Below, one piece after another: positions 23,257 to 31,265 of a stretch of 64,000 nucleotides of DNA. The position numbers and the translations under genes were made by a program. Positions within the stretch are counted from its first letter, which is position 1. Every line of letters begins with the position of its first letter. The notes under the pieces are model-generated. The model was not told the origin of the DNA. It ran no database searches and worked only from the letters and a program-made list of their open reading frames with translations. The DNA is from Leifsonia sp. AG29 (GTDB taxonomy: Bacteria; Actinomycetota; Actinomycetes; Actinomycetales; Microbacteriaceae), in contig NZ_VMSF01000001.1 in NCBI RefSeq assembly GCF_009765225.1, forward strand, positions 2,542,001 through 2,606,000. Direction: 5' to 3'.

Positions 23257-23778
23257 TCAGCGCTGCGCCGCGTGCTCGGCGCCCTCGGCGGCCGCGGCCG
23301 CGGCCATGCGGCGCTGGGCGGGCGTCACCTCCCGGTGCTGCCACGAGATGAGGTTGGCCGAGTCGAAACGGCGGCTGCACGCTCCGCACGCGAGCGCGCG
23401 GGCCGGCTTGCGGTAGCGGTAGTGCGTGTGGCCGTTGGGGCAGGTGCCCACCCAGGGCGCGAGGTCATCGGCGATGGAGCCGCCGTGGAGGCGCTTGCCC
23501 TCGTAGCCGAGGTCGAGCGCGATCGCGCGCCAGCGCGGGCCGTGGCCCGCGCGCGAACCCGCCAGCGCGTGCGCGACCTCGTGGAGCAGGATCTGGTGGA
23601 TCTCGTCGTCGTCGTAGCGCGCGGCGAGATAGCGCGAGACGGTGATGCGCTTGGCCGTGTAGTTGCAGAGCCCGGCGCGCGTCTTCGCGTTGTCGAAACC
23701 GAACGACCAGACATGGGGATCGAGGTGGAGGGCGATGAGCGCCTCCGCCCAGCGCCGGACCCGGTCGAGCTCAGCCAT
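23257..23778 (-). CDS. SprT-like zinc metalloprotease-domain protein
   Basis: 173-aa SprT-like protein. The zinc-site motif HEVAH is at residues 66-70 within ILLHEVAHALAG. A C-terminal zinc ribbon follows, with TCPNGH and LACGACSRRF. SprT-like folds process DNA-protein crosslinks in eukaryotes; bacterial members are poorly characterised. It converges with the GNAT gene, leaving 3 nt between their stops. Confidence 0.9.
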   Translation of the reverse strand: MAELDRVRRWAEALIALHLDPHVWSFGFDNAKTRAGLCNYTAKRITVSRYLAARYDDDEIHQILLHEVAHALAGSRAGHGPRWRAIALDLGYEGKRLHGGSIADDLAPWVGTCPNGHTHYRYRKPARALACGACSRRFDSANLISWQHREVTPAQRRMAAAAAAEGAEHAAQR

Positions 23779-23873
23779 CAGCGGGCGGCTCCGTGGGAGC
23801 AGCGGGGTGCGGCCGGTCGCTTCATGCCTGGAATCCTACGCGGGGCCCCCGACTCGCTCCAGAGGAACACGGG

Positions 23874-24458
23874 TCAGCGGTCGTCCGCGGCTGGTCCGCC
23901 GGAGCCGCTCCCGCTCTGCTCCTCGGGCGAGCGCGCGCCCTCGCGCTCGGCATCGCGCAGGCCCTGCACGACTGCGACCGCCGTGAGCGCCCCCTCGATC
24001 TCAGCGGCGGAGGCGCCCATCTTCTCGCGCAGGAAGACGGCCGCCGTCATGTCGGCGAGCGCGTTGTCGTAGTCCTTGACGTCGAAGTAGACCTTGCCGC
24101 GGTTCTGCACCGCGAACGCCTCGAGCGCCGTCCACTCGCGGCCCTGCGCCTCGTCGGCGCAGCTGGTCAGCTCGACGACCGCCTCGTCCGCCTTGCCCTG
24201 GTACTGCAGCACCTGGGCGCGGCGGATCCGCGCGCCGAGCAGCTGTTCGCGGTCGCCGGTGAACCGCGCCTGCCGGACGGCCTCGTTGGCGACGACCATC
24301 GCCTCGTCGAGCCGCCCGAGCAGGCGCAGCAGCACCATCTTCTCGTTGAGCGCGCTCAGGCTGCGCAGGCTGCCGAGCTCCTCCAGGCGTTCTTCGGCAG
24401 CGTGCACGTCGACCTGCTCACGCAGCGTGGACGGATCGTATCCGAGGATGATGCTCAG
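23874..24458 (-). CDS. TPR-repeat protein, possible rare CTG start
   Basis: Helical-repeat protein of 194 aa with three to four tetratricopeptide-like repeats (for example [20 protein letters not shown] and VQNRGKVYFDVKDYDNALAD) and a disordered Ser/Gly tail. It is probably a protein-protein interaction scaffold; I cannot name a function. I place the start at CTG 24458 because CAGGAG lies 6 nt before it and the frame then reads MSIILGYDPSTLREQVDV without a gap. An in-frame TAG lies 33 nt further upstream and no ATG, GTG or TTG occurs between. The conservative alternative is GTG at 24407 (177 aa), which has only a weak ribosome site. Confidence 0.72.
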   Translation of the reverse strand: MSIILGYDPSTLREQVDVHAAEERLEELGSLRSLSALNEKMVLLRLLGRLDEAMVVANEAVRQARFTGDREQLLGARIRRAQVLQYQGKADEAVVELTSCADEAQGREWTALEAFAVQNRGKVYFDVKDYDNALADMTAAVFLREKMGASAAEIEGALTAVAVVQGLRDAEREGARSPEEQSGSGSGGPAADDR

Positions 24459-24522
24459 GGTCTGCTCCTGTGGTGGTGGTTCCCCTCCACACTACCCGTC
24501 TGCCGCGCGGTCACCGGGAGCG

Positions 24523-24825
24523 TCAGTCGACGACCCGGACGTCCTTCCAGAACGCGACGTAGTTGCTGTAGTCCTTGCCGACCCGGTCGAACGAGCTCGG
24601 GTACGGCTGCGGGTAGCTCCAGGCGCGGTCCTGCAGAACGGTGTCGCCATCCTTCACCGAGAAGTACTGGCACTCGCCCTTCCAGGGGCAGGTGTAGGGA
24701 GTGTCGCTCTCGACCAGGTGCTCGGACTTCACGCTCGCGGGCGGGAAATACCAGTTGCCCTCGATGCGGATGAGGTCCTCCTGGGGGGCCTCGGCGATGA
24801 CGGTGTCGTTCAGAACAGCTTTCAT
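24523..24825 (-). CDS. DUF427 domain protein
   Basis: 100-aa protein that is essentially one DUF427 domain, with the recognisable core NWYFPPASV, YTCPWKGECQYFSV and DRAWSYPQPYPS. The fold is a small beta-barrel of unknown biochemical role, sometimes linked to redox or nucleotide metabolism. The ATG at 24825 has GGAGG with 8-nt spacing. Confidence 0.93.
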   Translation of the reverse strand: MKAVLNDTVIAEAPQEDLIRIEGNWYFPPASVKSEHLVESDTPYTCPWKGECQYFSVKDGDTVLQDRAWSYPQPYPSSFDRVGKDYSNYVAFWKDVRVVD

Positions 24826-24916
24826 GGGTACAACCTCCTGTTGGGCCGAACACACGGTACGCCCGAGGAATTCCGCGCCCCCGGCGATCCCAGCGGATGT
24901 GGAGCAGCGCCGGGTC

Positions 24917-25504
24917 TCAGCCTGCGGTGGAGGACCTCAGCACGGTCACGTCGTCGCGCGTCCCGACCCTGCCGAGCGCGGCGATGTCAGCCGGGTCCGC
25001 TCCGGCCGCGATGAGCGCCTGTCCGGAGGCCGAGGCGGTCAGGAGGTGCGCGACGGCCCCGCGAAGCCCGGTGAAGGAGGCGCACGCCGCGGCGGCCTCC
25101 GGGGAGGCGTAATCGATGCCCACGGACGCCAGGGCGTCGACCAGTGCACCGGCGGCCAGGAGGTCTTCGACGGCGAACCGGGTCGCGCCTCCCGGCGTGC
25201 GGCCGCCCGCGGCGACGAGGGAGACCATCGCCCGGCGCCCGAGCCGGACCTGCTCGTCGAGGATCCAGCGGGCCACCGCGGGGGCGTCGGCGAAACCGGC
25301 GCGAAGGAGCGCTGCACCCGTGGCCCGGGCGAGGGAAGGCGGAAGGTCAAGCGGGTCGGGCCCGTCGAGCACGTCGACCCACGCGACGACGTCGGCGTCG
25401 GCGGCGATCGTCTCGGCGCCCTCCGCCGCCCAGTCGAACCGGACCTGGTACTTGGCCTGCGCGAAGGCGTCGGGAACGGGGGTGGGATGCTGCCGATCGG
25501 TCAC
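24917..25504 (-). CDS. ComB-family (2-phosphosulfolactate phosphatase-like) protein
   Basis: 195-aa ComB-like protein with the N-terminal YQVRFDWAAEG pattern and DADVVAWVDVLDG followed by internal GGRTPGGATRFAVEDLLAAG. ComB of methanogens removes phosphate from 2-phosphosulfolactate in coenzyme M synthesis. This bacterium has no reason to make coenzyme M, so the true substrate is unknown. The GTG start overlaps the TGA of the upstream EVE gene (25501-25504), giving tight coupling. Confidence 0.82.
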   Translation of the reverse strand: MTDRQHPTPVPDAFAQAKYQVRFDWAAEGAETIAADADVVAWVDVLDGPDPLDLPPSLARATGAALLRAGFADAPAVARWILDEQVRLGRRAMVSLVAAGGRTPGGATRFAVEDLLAAGALVDALASVGIDYASPEAAAACASFTGLRGAVAHLLTASASGQALIAAGADPADIAALGRVGTRDDVTVLRSSTAG

Positions 25505-25998
25505 CGTGACAGCGTAATCGGCGCTGCCGGGCGCCTCCGATCCGTCTCGCCCGGGGAGGGACGCATCTGCTGTCGGATCAGGTCAAAGTCGTGCCGTGTC
25601 AGCTCGATGAGCCCGCGGCGCAGCTGGTAGCCCCAGTCGGGACGGTCGCGCGTGAAGTCGAGCGAGCCGAGCAGCGGCCTGATCGGCGTCTCCATGGCGT
25701 CGTGATCCCAATCGATCCGGCGGCGCCACGGCTTGAAGTCGCCGGCCGGCCCCACCATCGACGGGCCCTGCGTGACCTGGAAGACGTCATCGTCGGCGAT
25801 CCGTCCCACGGCGGTGAAGTGCTTCAGCGGCTCGCCCTCGGGATACGACGCGCGTGGCGAGTAGTACACGAACCCGTCGGCGACATGCATCCGCTCGAGC
25901 GGGGCGCGGGCGCCGTGGTTGACCTGCGCGAAGCCTCCCGCCACGCCGCGCAGTACATGGTCGCGTTGCACCACACCCAGCCAATAGCGGATCGCCAT
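25501..25998 (-). CDS. EVE-domain protein
   Basis: 165-aa EVE (PUA-like) protein: YWLGVVQRDHVLRGVAGGF at the start, then VYYSPRASYPEGEPLKHFTA and WGYQLRRGLIELTRHDF. EVE domains bind modified bases in RNA or DNA, and some act with restriction systems. No nuclease partner is visible here; the coupled partner is a ComB-like enzyme. The ATG at 25998 matches the domain boundary; GAAGG lies only 1 nt upstream, so an earlier in-frame ATG at 26016 is an alternative. Confidence 0.88.
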   Translation of the reverse strand: MAIRYWLGVVQRDHVLRGVAGGFAQVNHGARAPLERMHVADGFVYYSPRASYPEGEPLKHFTAVGRIADDDVFQVTQGPSMVGPAGDFKPWRRRIDWDHDAMETPIRPLLGSLDFTRDRPDWGYQLRRGLIELTRHDFDLIRQQMRPSPGETDRRRPAAPITLSR

Positions 25999-26102
25999 GC
26001 CTTCGTTGTACCGCATGCCACTGTCATTGCGTGCGTTTGCGCGGCTAGTCCCTTCACAGATTGACGCGCACGAGGTTCTATTCACAGCCCGAGGTCCGAT
26101 AT

Positions 26103-26131
26103 TTGAGATTTCGCCAAGTTCATCGTAGCGT
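26103..26131 (+). promoter_or_regulatory. Candidate promoter of the MFS transporter gene
   Basis: TTGAGA (26103-26108), a 17-nt spacer, then TAGCGT (26126-26131), about 30 nt before the GTG start. The stretch is noticeably less GC-rich than its surroundings. Confidence 0.4.
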
Positions 26132-26162
26132 TCAGACGGTGCAACGATCCAGGCGAGCCACC

Positions 26163-27425
26163 GTGAGCGAGACAGGTGAACGGCCCCTCTGGACCACCGA
26201 TTTCCGGCGCCTCTGGTGGGGCGAAGCCGTCTCGTTCTTCGGGAGTCAGCTGACCCTGTTCGCGATACCGATCGTCGCGCTCACGCACCTCCATGCATCC
26301 GCTGCGGAGGTCGCGTGGTTGACCGCCGCTTCGGGGGTGGGAACGCTGCTCTTCCTCGGTGCGTTCGGACCTTGGACGGATCGAGGACGGCGGACCCGGT
26401 TCATGTCGTCGCTTTCGCTGCTCCGAAGTGCGGCACTCGGGGTGGTGGTCGTGCTGCTTCTCACCGACCACCTCAGCATGCTGGTGCTTGCTGTGGCGAT
26501 CGCAGTGATCTCAGGACTGACCGGGCTCTACGAGAGCGCCTTCTCCGCTCTCGTGCCAACGATCGTCGACAGGTCTCGGCTGACCTCGGCCAACAGCTGG
26601 GTGGCGGGCATCAGGTCGGCGGGAGACATCGGCGCCGGCGCTGCGGCTGGGGCCCTCCTCCAGCTCTTGTCGCCGGTCGTCCTTTTCCTCGCAGACGCGA
26701 TCAGCTATCTTGTGTCCGCCCTCTCGGTCGCCGGAGTGCGTGACCACCCGGCACGCGCCATCCCGCGGCAGACGTTCGGCGAGTACACCAGATCGCTCGG
26801 GAACGGTATGCGGACGCTTCGGCGGAGCCCGATCATGTGGCCCACGACCCTCGCCATCGCGCATTTCAACCTGTTCACGTCAGCGATCCAAGCCGTCTAC
26901 CTGGTGCATGCGCTGCGATCCGGAAGCATGTCCCCTGTGGAGGTCGGAATCGCAGGGACGATCGGCGGGTGCATCGGGTTGGCGTCGACGGCTCTCGCGC
27001 CCCTGGTCTGGCGACGCTACCGCCCCGCGCTCGTGCTGACAGCAACCTTCTGCTTCCCGGCAGCATCTGCGATCGGCATAGCCGCACTCGACCGGGCCGG
27101 CGGCCTGTTGAACGTCGCACTGCTCGGGGTCTCGCTTGGGAGCTGGGCGAGTTGCGTGATGATCAACATCGCCGGCACGGAGACGCTGAAACAATTGACC
27201 ATCCCCGAAACCGAGATCGGCAACGTTTCGGCGGCCAGCCGGATCCTCACCTGGGGGATCGATCCCGTCGGCGCGGCGTTGGCAGGCGTACTGGCGCTCC
27301 TGTTTCCGACGGCTTTCATACTGGTCGTCGGCGCCGCCGGAGTCGTCGCGTCTTGCGTGTGGGTTCTGGCGTCTCCGCACCTCCGTGCGCTTCGCATGCT
27401 CACGGAGGCGGTCCCGCTGGCGTAG
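26163..27425 (+). CDS. MFS transporter (MFS_3/macrolide-efflux-like)
   Basis: 420-aa, twelve-helix major facilitator. It has FRRLWWGEAVSFFGSQLTLF at the N-terminus and DRGRRTRFM between helices 2 and 3, the loop-2/3 region of MFS_3 and macrolide-efflux exporters. Substrate specificity cannot be predicted; multidrug or natural-product export is likely. The GTG start at 26163 follows a weak GGCGAG ribosome site. Third-codon-position AT is higher by eye than in neighbours, consistent with later acquisition. Confidence 0.9.
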   Translation: MSETGERPLWTTDFRRLWWGEAVSFFGSQLTLFAIPIVALTHLHASAAEVAWLTAASGVGTLLFLGAFGPWTDRGRRTRFMSSLSLLRSAALGVVVVLLLTDHLSMLVLAVAIAVISGLTGLYESAFSALVPTIVDRSRLTSANSWVAGIRSAGDIGAGAAAGALLQLLSPVVLFLADAISYLVSALSVAGVRDHPARAIPRQTFGEYTRSLGNGMRTLRRSPIMWPTTLAIAHFNLFTSAIQAVYLVHALRSGSMSPVEVGIAGTIGGCIGLASTALAPLVWRRYRPALVLTATFCFPAASAIGIAALDRAGGLLNVALLGVSLGSWASCVMINIAGTETLKQLTIPETEIGNVSAASRILTWGIDPVGAALAGVLALLFPTAFILVVGAAGVVASCVWVLASPHLRALRMLTEAVPLA

Positions 27426-27511
27426 CCGCCGGGTTCTCCTTCGGTCGCGCCACACGGAACCTCGGAAGACAATGCCAGCCGTTTCGCGGGCGGTGGGGTG
27501 AGACTGGCGGG

Positions 27512-28072
27512 GTGAGAGTGCTGCTCAAGCTGCTGCTGGACTGCGACCCCGATGCCGCGTGGCGGGCCCTTCAGAGCCCGACGGCGTTCCGGGAGGTCGC
27601 CCTGCCGTGGCTGGACTTCCGGTCCGACGAGCCGGCTGGGTTCCCGACGACGTGGGGCCGGGGCGTGCACCGGGTGAGCGTGCGGGCGCTCGGCGCGTTC
27701 ACGGTCGGGACGCAGGCGATCCGGCTCGACACGCTGCGGGTCGACGCACCCGGCGAGCGCTCCACCCGGATCCTCCGGGACAGTGGAGGCGGCACCGGCG
27801 GCCTGCTCGCGGCTGTGCCGCACCTCGACCACCGGATGGCCATCGCTCCGGACCCGGCCGGTCCGGACGAGGACGGCCGGCTGCGAACCCTGTACCGCGA
27901 CCAGCTGATCGTGCGCGCCGGTGTGCTGACCCCGCTGGCCTGGTACACGTTCTGGGCGTTCTGGCAGTGGCGGGGGATGCGCCTCCGCAAGCTGGCGCCC
28001 ACGTGGGCATACGATCCACCGACGGCGAGCGACGCCGCCGGACAGAGCTCCACGGAGGAGGGAGACGCATGA
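27512..28072 (+). CDS. SRPBCC-like protein coupled to a DUF1684 protein
   Basis: 186-aa protein with a START/SRPBCC-like layout: an opening beta strand and CDPDAAWRALQSP helix, a middle beta sheet, and a long amphipathic C-terminal helix rich in Trp and Phe (TPLAWYTFWAFWQWRGMRL). Such folds bind hydrophobic ligands. The actual ligand is unknown. The GTG at 27512 is tentative; a second GTG two codons later is equally possible. The stop overlaps the next start (ATGA at 28069-28072). Confidence 0.75.
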   Translation: MRVLLKLLLDCDPDAAWRALQSPTAFREVALPWLDFRSDEPAGFPTTWGRGVHRVSVRALGAFTVGTQAIRLDTLRVDAPGERSTRILRDSGGGTGGLLAAVPHLDHRMAIAPDPAGPDEDGRLRTLYRDQLIVRAGVLTPLAWYTFWAFWQWRGMRLRKLAPTWAYDPPTASDAAGQSSTEEGDA

Positions 28073-28764
28073 GCAGCACCATCGACTCGGCATCGGAGGG
28101 CGGCGCCGCGACCGCAGGTACGGGCCGCCGCGCCATCACCGCGGTGCAGACCGCGGACTGGAGGCGGCGGGTCTTCGCGCTCTACGCCTCCGTCCGGCGA
28201 CTGGCCGCCAGCGACCCCGCCGCCGCGCACGCCCACTGGCGCGCCACCCGCGACGAGTTGTTCTCCTCGCACCCCGCCTCCCCCTTGCTGGACGCCGATC
28301 GGGAGAACTTCAGCGGCCTGCCGATCGTGCCCTACGACCCCGAGTGGAGGTTCGAGCTGCCGATCGTGCCGGCCGACGAACCGCGGCGCATGGACGTCGA
28401 CACCGGCACCGACGGCGTGGTCCCCTTCGAGCTGCTCGGGACCGTCCGGGTGCCGCTCGCGGGCACCCTCGACGTGTGGCGGCTCGCCTCCTACGGCGGC
28501 GGCCTGTTCGTGCCGGTCAAGGACGCCCTGGCGGGCAAGAGCGGCGGCACCTACGGCGGCGGCCGCTACCTGATCGACACCATCAAGGGGGCCGACCTCG
28601 GGATCGCGGCCGACGACGAGGAGGCGACGCTCGTCCTGGACTTCAACTTCGCCTACAACCCGTCCTGCGCCTACGACCCGGCGTGGGCGTGCCCGCTCGC
28701 CCAGGCGGGAAACACGCTCGCGACCGAGATCCCCGTGGGCGAGCGCTACACCGGCAGCTGGTAG
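28069..28764 (+). CDS. DUF1684 domain protein
   Basis: 231-aa DUF1684 protein. It has an N-terminal helical part with DELFSSHPASPLL and a conserved core VPVKDALAGKSGGTYGGGRY, and ends with the hallmark FNFAYNPSCAYDPAWACPLA. The family is widespread but unassigned; its conserved residues suggest an enzyme. The ATG overlaps the previous stop, with GGAGGAGG upstream. It converges on helR. Confidence 0.9.
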   Translation: MSSTIDSASEGGAATAGTGRRAITAVQTADWRRRVFALYASVRRLAASDPAAAHAHWRATRDELFSSHPASPLLDADRENFSGLPIVPYDPEWRFELPIVPADEPRRMDVDTGTDGVVPFELLGTVRVPLAGTLDVWRLASYGGGLFVPVKDALAGKSGGTYGGGRYLIDTIKGADLGIAADDEEATLVLDFNFAYNPSCAYDPAWACPLAQAGNTLATEIPVGERYTGSW

Positions 28765-28765
28765 C

Positions 28766-28779
28766 GGGAGGCGCCTCCC
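28766..28779. terminator. Bidirectional terminator hairpin between DUF1684 gene and helR
   Basis: 14-bp perfect palindrome GGGAGGCGCCTCCC sits exactly between the two convergent stop codons. It is bracketed by the inverted heptamers GAGCGCT (28741-28747) and AGCGCTC (28782-28788), which could extend the structure. There is no T-run. Confidence 0.5.
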
Positions 28780-31005
28780 TCAGCGCTCGACAAGGGTCAG
28801 CCGCTGCGTCGGGCGGGTCATCGCCACGTAGAGGGAGGCCGCACCGCGCACCGACTCCGCTGCGAGCGCATCCGGGTCGGCGAGCACGACCGCGTCGAAC
28901 TCCAGGCCCTTCGCCTCGTAGCCGGTCAACACGGCGATGGGGCGATTGAGCCCGTTCGCTCCCCGGGCTGCCGTATCGCCGAAGCGCGACAGCACAGCCG
29001 CGGCGACCTCGTCGGCGTCGCGCCGGCTCACGATCACAGCGAGGGTGCCCTCCCGGTCGATGCCGCGGTCGTGCTCCACAGCGGCGACCACGGACTCGGC
29101 GAGCGCAGCGACCCCGTCGCCGTTCACCCGGACGCGGCGGATCGGCCAGTCGCCCTCGCGGACGGCGCGGGTCGGCGTGATCGGGAGCCCCGCCTCCAAG
29201 GCCATGCGCTCGGCCTCGCGTGTGATCTGAGCGGGCGTCCGGTAGTTGACGGTCAGCTCCTCCAGTCGCCAGGCGTCCTTGAAGGAGGGGCGCAGCGCCT
29301 CCTCCCAGCTGGCGGCGCCGGCCGCAGACGCCACCTGGGCGATATCGCCGACGATCGTGAACGACTTCATGGGGCAGCGGCGCACGAGGACGCGCCACTG
29401 CATCGGCGACAGTTCCTGCGCCTCGTCGACGACGACGTGCCCGTACGTCCACGAGCGATCGGCGCCGGCGCGCTCCGCAGTGGTGCCGCGGTCGACCCGC
29501 TCGGCGAAACCGTCGGCCAGCTGTTCTGCCGAGACCAATCCCTGCACGCCCATGTTGCGGATGGCCGCGCGCGCGTTCTCGAGGTCGCGCTTGCGCTGCC
29601 GCTCGCGCTCGCGGTCGGCGGGGTCGGGCCGGCCCGGGAAGTCGCCGAGGAGTTCGGCGGCCTCGTCGAGCAGCGGCACGTCCGACACGGTGAACGGCTC
29701 CGCGCGGTCGCGGTGCAGCGCCTCCCGCTGTTCGGCGGTCCAGCGAGGCGTGAGCTCGGCCAGCCAGGCCGGGCGGGCATAGAGGTCCTGGAGGACCTTC
29801 TGCGGGGTCAGCGGCAACCATGCGGTGTTGAGCAGCACCCGGACGTCATAGGAGGTGCGCAGATCTTCGCGCAGCACCTTCAGGTCGGCTTCGTCGATGG
29901 TCGATCCGGAGGCGCGCAACTGAGCTGCGAGCTGGTCGGTGAGCTCCGAGAGCGCTTGCTTGACGAACGTGACACGGGCGACGTTGTGCGGTTTGCCCGT
30001 CCGCTGGGCCTTGGCTATTGCACGGCGCACGAGGTCGGGGCTCACAACGAGGCGCTCGTTGTCGACGACGATCGTCTGCTCGGCGTCGGGCGCCTTCTGC
30101 CGCGACTTGACCGCCCGGGAGATCAGGCGCGCCATCTGAGCCGACCCCTTGAGCCGCGCGGCCAGCGGGGCGTCCTCGGCGGTCGCCTCCACGCCCGGGA
30201 ACAGCTCGCCGAGCGACTGCATGACCACGCCGGTCTCGCCGAGCGAGGGCAGCACCGCCTCGATGTAGCGGAGGAAGGCGCTCGAGGGTCCGACGACGAG
30301 CACGCCGGAACTGCTCAGCCGCTGACGGTTCGCGTACAGCAGGTAGGCGGCCCGGTGGAGGGCGACGGCCGTCTTGCCGGTCCCCGGGCCGCCCTGCACC
30401 ACGAGGGCGCCGCGGAGATCGGAGCGGATGATCCGGTCCTGCTCGGCCTGAATGGTCGCCACGATGTCGTGCATGCGGCCGGTCCGCTGAGCGGTGAGGG
30501 CGGCCAGCAGCGCTCCCTCCCCCTGAACGTGCTCGCCGGGCTCGCTCCCGTCGAGCAGGGACTCGTCGAAGACCTCGTCGTCGATCCGCGTTACCTGGCG
30601 GCCGCTCATCGTCAGGTGCCTGCGCGCCCGCACGCCCATGCGCTCGTTGGCGGTCGCCTGGTAGAAGGCGCTCGCCTGCTGAGCGCGCCAGTCGACCAGG
30701 AGGGAGCGCTGCTCCTCGTCGCGCAAACCGATCCGGCCGATGTAGCGACGGTCGGTCCCGTCGGCCGGGTGCTCCAGCAGGAGGCGGCCGAACACGAGCC
30801 GCGCGTCGACCTCCCGAAGCTGCACCAACTGGTCCTCGTAGAGCTGGGCGAACGAGTCGCGCTCGCTGCGCGCCTGGTGGTTCCCGCCGACGCTCTCTCG
30901 ACGCACGCGCGTGAGCCGATCCTCGGTGTCGGCGCGCAGCGCGTCCAGTCGTTCGTACAGTTCCGAGACGACGGCGCGTTCGCGATCGAGCTCCGATTCC
31001 AGCAC
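28780..31005 (-). CDS. helR: HelD/HelR-like RNA-polymerase-recycling ATPase
   Basis: 741-aa UvrD/Rep-like superfamily 1 ATPase of the HelD clade, which strips or recycles RNA polymerase rather than unwinding DNA. It starts with an antiparallel coiled coil (LESELDRERAVVSELYERLD), then the Walker A GGPGTGKTAVALHRAAYLLY, a Walker B VVVDEAQELSP, and a C-terminal GLEFDAVVLADP with VAMTRPTQ. Actinobacterial HelR proteins help RNA polymerase escape rifamycins. No rifamycin-associated-element inverted repeat is obvious upstream. The GTG at 31005 is chosen for the GGTGGG site 7 nt upstream; GTG 31017 is an alternative. Confidence 0.9.
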   Translation of the reverse strand: MLESELDRERAVVSELYERLDALRADTEDRLTRVRRESVGGNHQARSERDSFAQLYEDQLVQLREVDARLVFGRLLLEHPADGTDRRYIGRIGLRDEEQRSLLVDWRAQQASAFYQATANERMGVRARRHLTMSGRQVTRIDDEVFDESLLDGSEPGEHVQGEGALLAALTAQRTGRMHDIVATIQAEQDRIIRSDLRGALVVQGGPGTGKTAVALHRAAYLLYANRQRLSSSGVLVVGPSSAFLRYIEAVLPSLGETGVVMQSLGELFPGVEATAEDAPLAARLKGSAQMARLISRAVKSRQKAPDAEQTIVVDNERLVVSPDLVRRAIAKAQRTGKPHNVARVTFVKQALSELTDQLAAQLRASGSTIDEADLKVLREDLRTSYDVRVLLNTAWLPLTPQKVLQDLYARPAWLAELTPRWTAEQREALHRDRAEPFTVSDVPLLDEAAELLGDFPGRPDPADRERERQRKRDLENARAAIRNMGVQGLVSAEQLADGFAERVDRGTTAERAGADRSWTYGHVVVDEAQELSPMQWRVLVRRCPMKSFTIVGDIAQVASAAGAASWEEALRPSFKDAWRLEELTVNYRTPAQITREAERMALEAGLPITPTRAVREGDWPIRRVRVNGDGVAALAESVVAAVEHDRGIDREGTLAVIVSRRDADEVAAAVLSRFGDTAARGANGLNRPIAVLTGYEAKGLEFDAVVLADPDALAAESVRGAASLYVAMTRPTQRLTLVER

Positions 31006-31265
31006 GCCCCAGCCCACCTCTCGTTTCCGGGCCGACAGTCTACTTCCTCCGGGTGGGGCGGTGCTCAGGTTTCGGTCGCGGGCGTGCACTACAGTGGATG
31101 TGCGGGCCGCTCCGGTCCGCTGCGTCGTAGAACGCTTCGCGTGTCGCGCCGGGTCCGCCCCGCCCACGCTTCTTCATACGGCGAACGACTGCCCCGCTCG
31201 GGGCGCTCGCCACTGCTCCGGTCCTCTCGCACCGACCGGATCCCGATGCCTGAAAGGCACCCCCT
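31006..31265. promoter_or_regulatory. Divergent helR / DEAD-box helicase regulatory region
   Basis: 260-bp spacer. A minus-strand -10-like TAGACT (31037-31042) serves helR. A plus-strand -10 TACAGT (31090-31095) would give the helicase a leader of about 165 nt, long enough for the cold-shock-type autoregulation known for DEAD-box helicase mRNAs. No convincing -35 for either. Confidence 0.4.
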
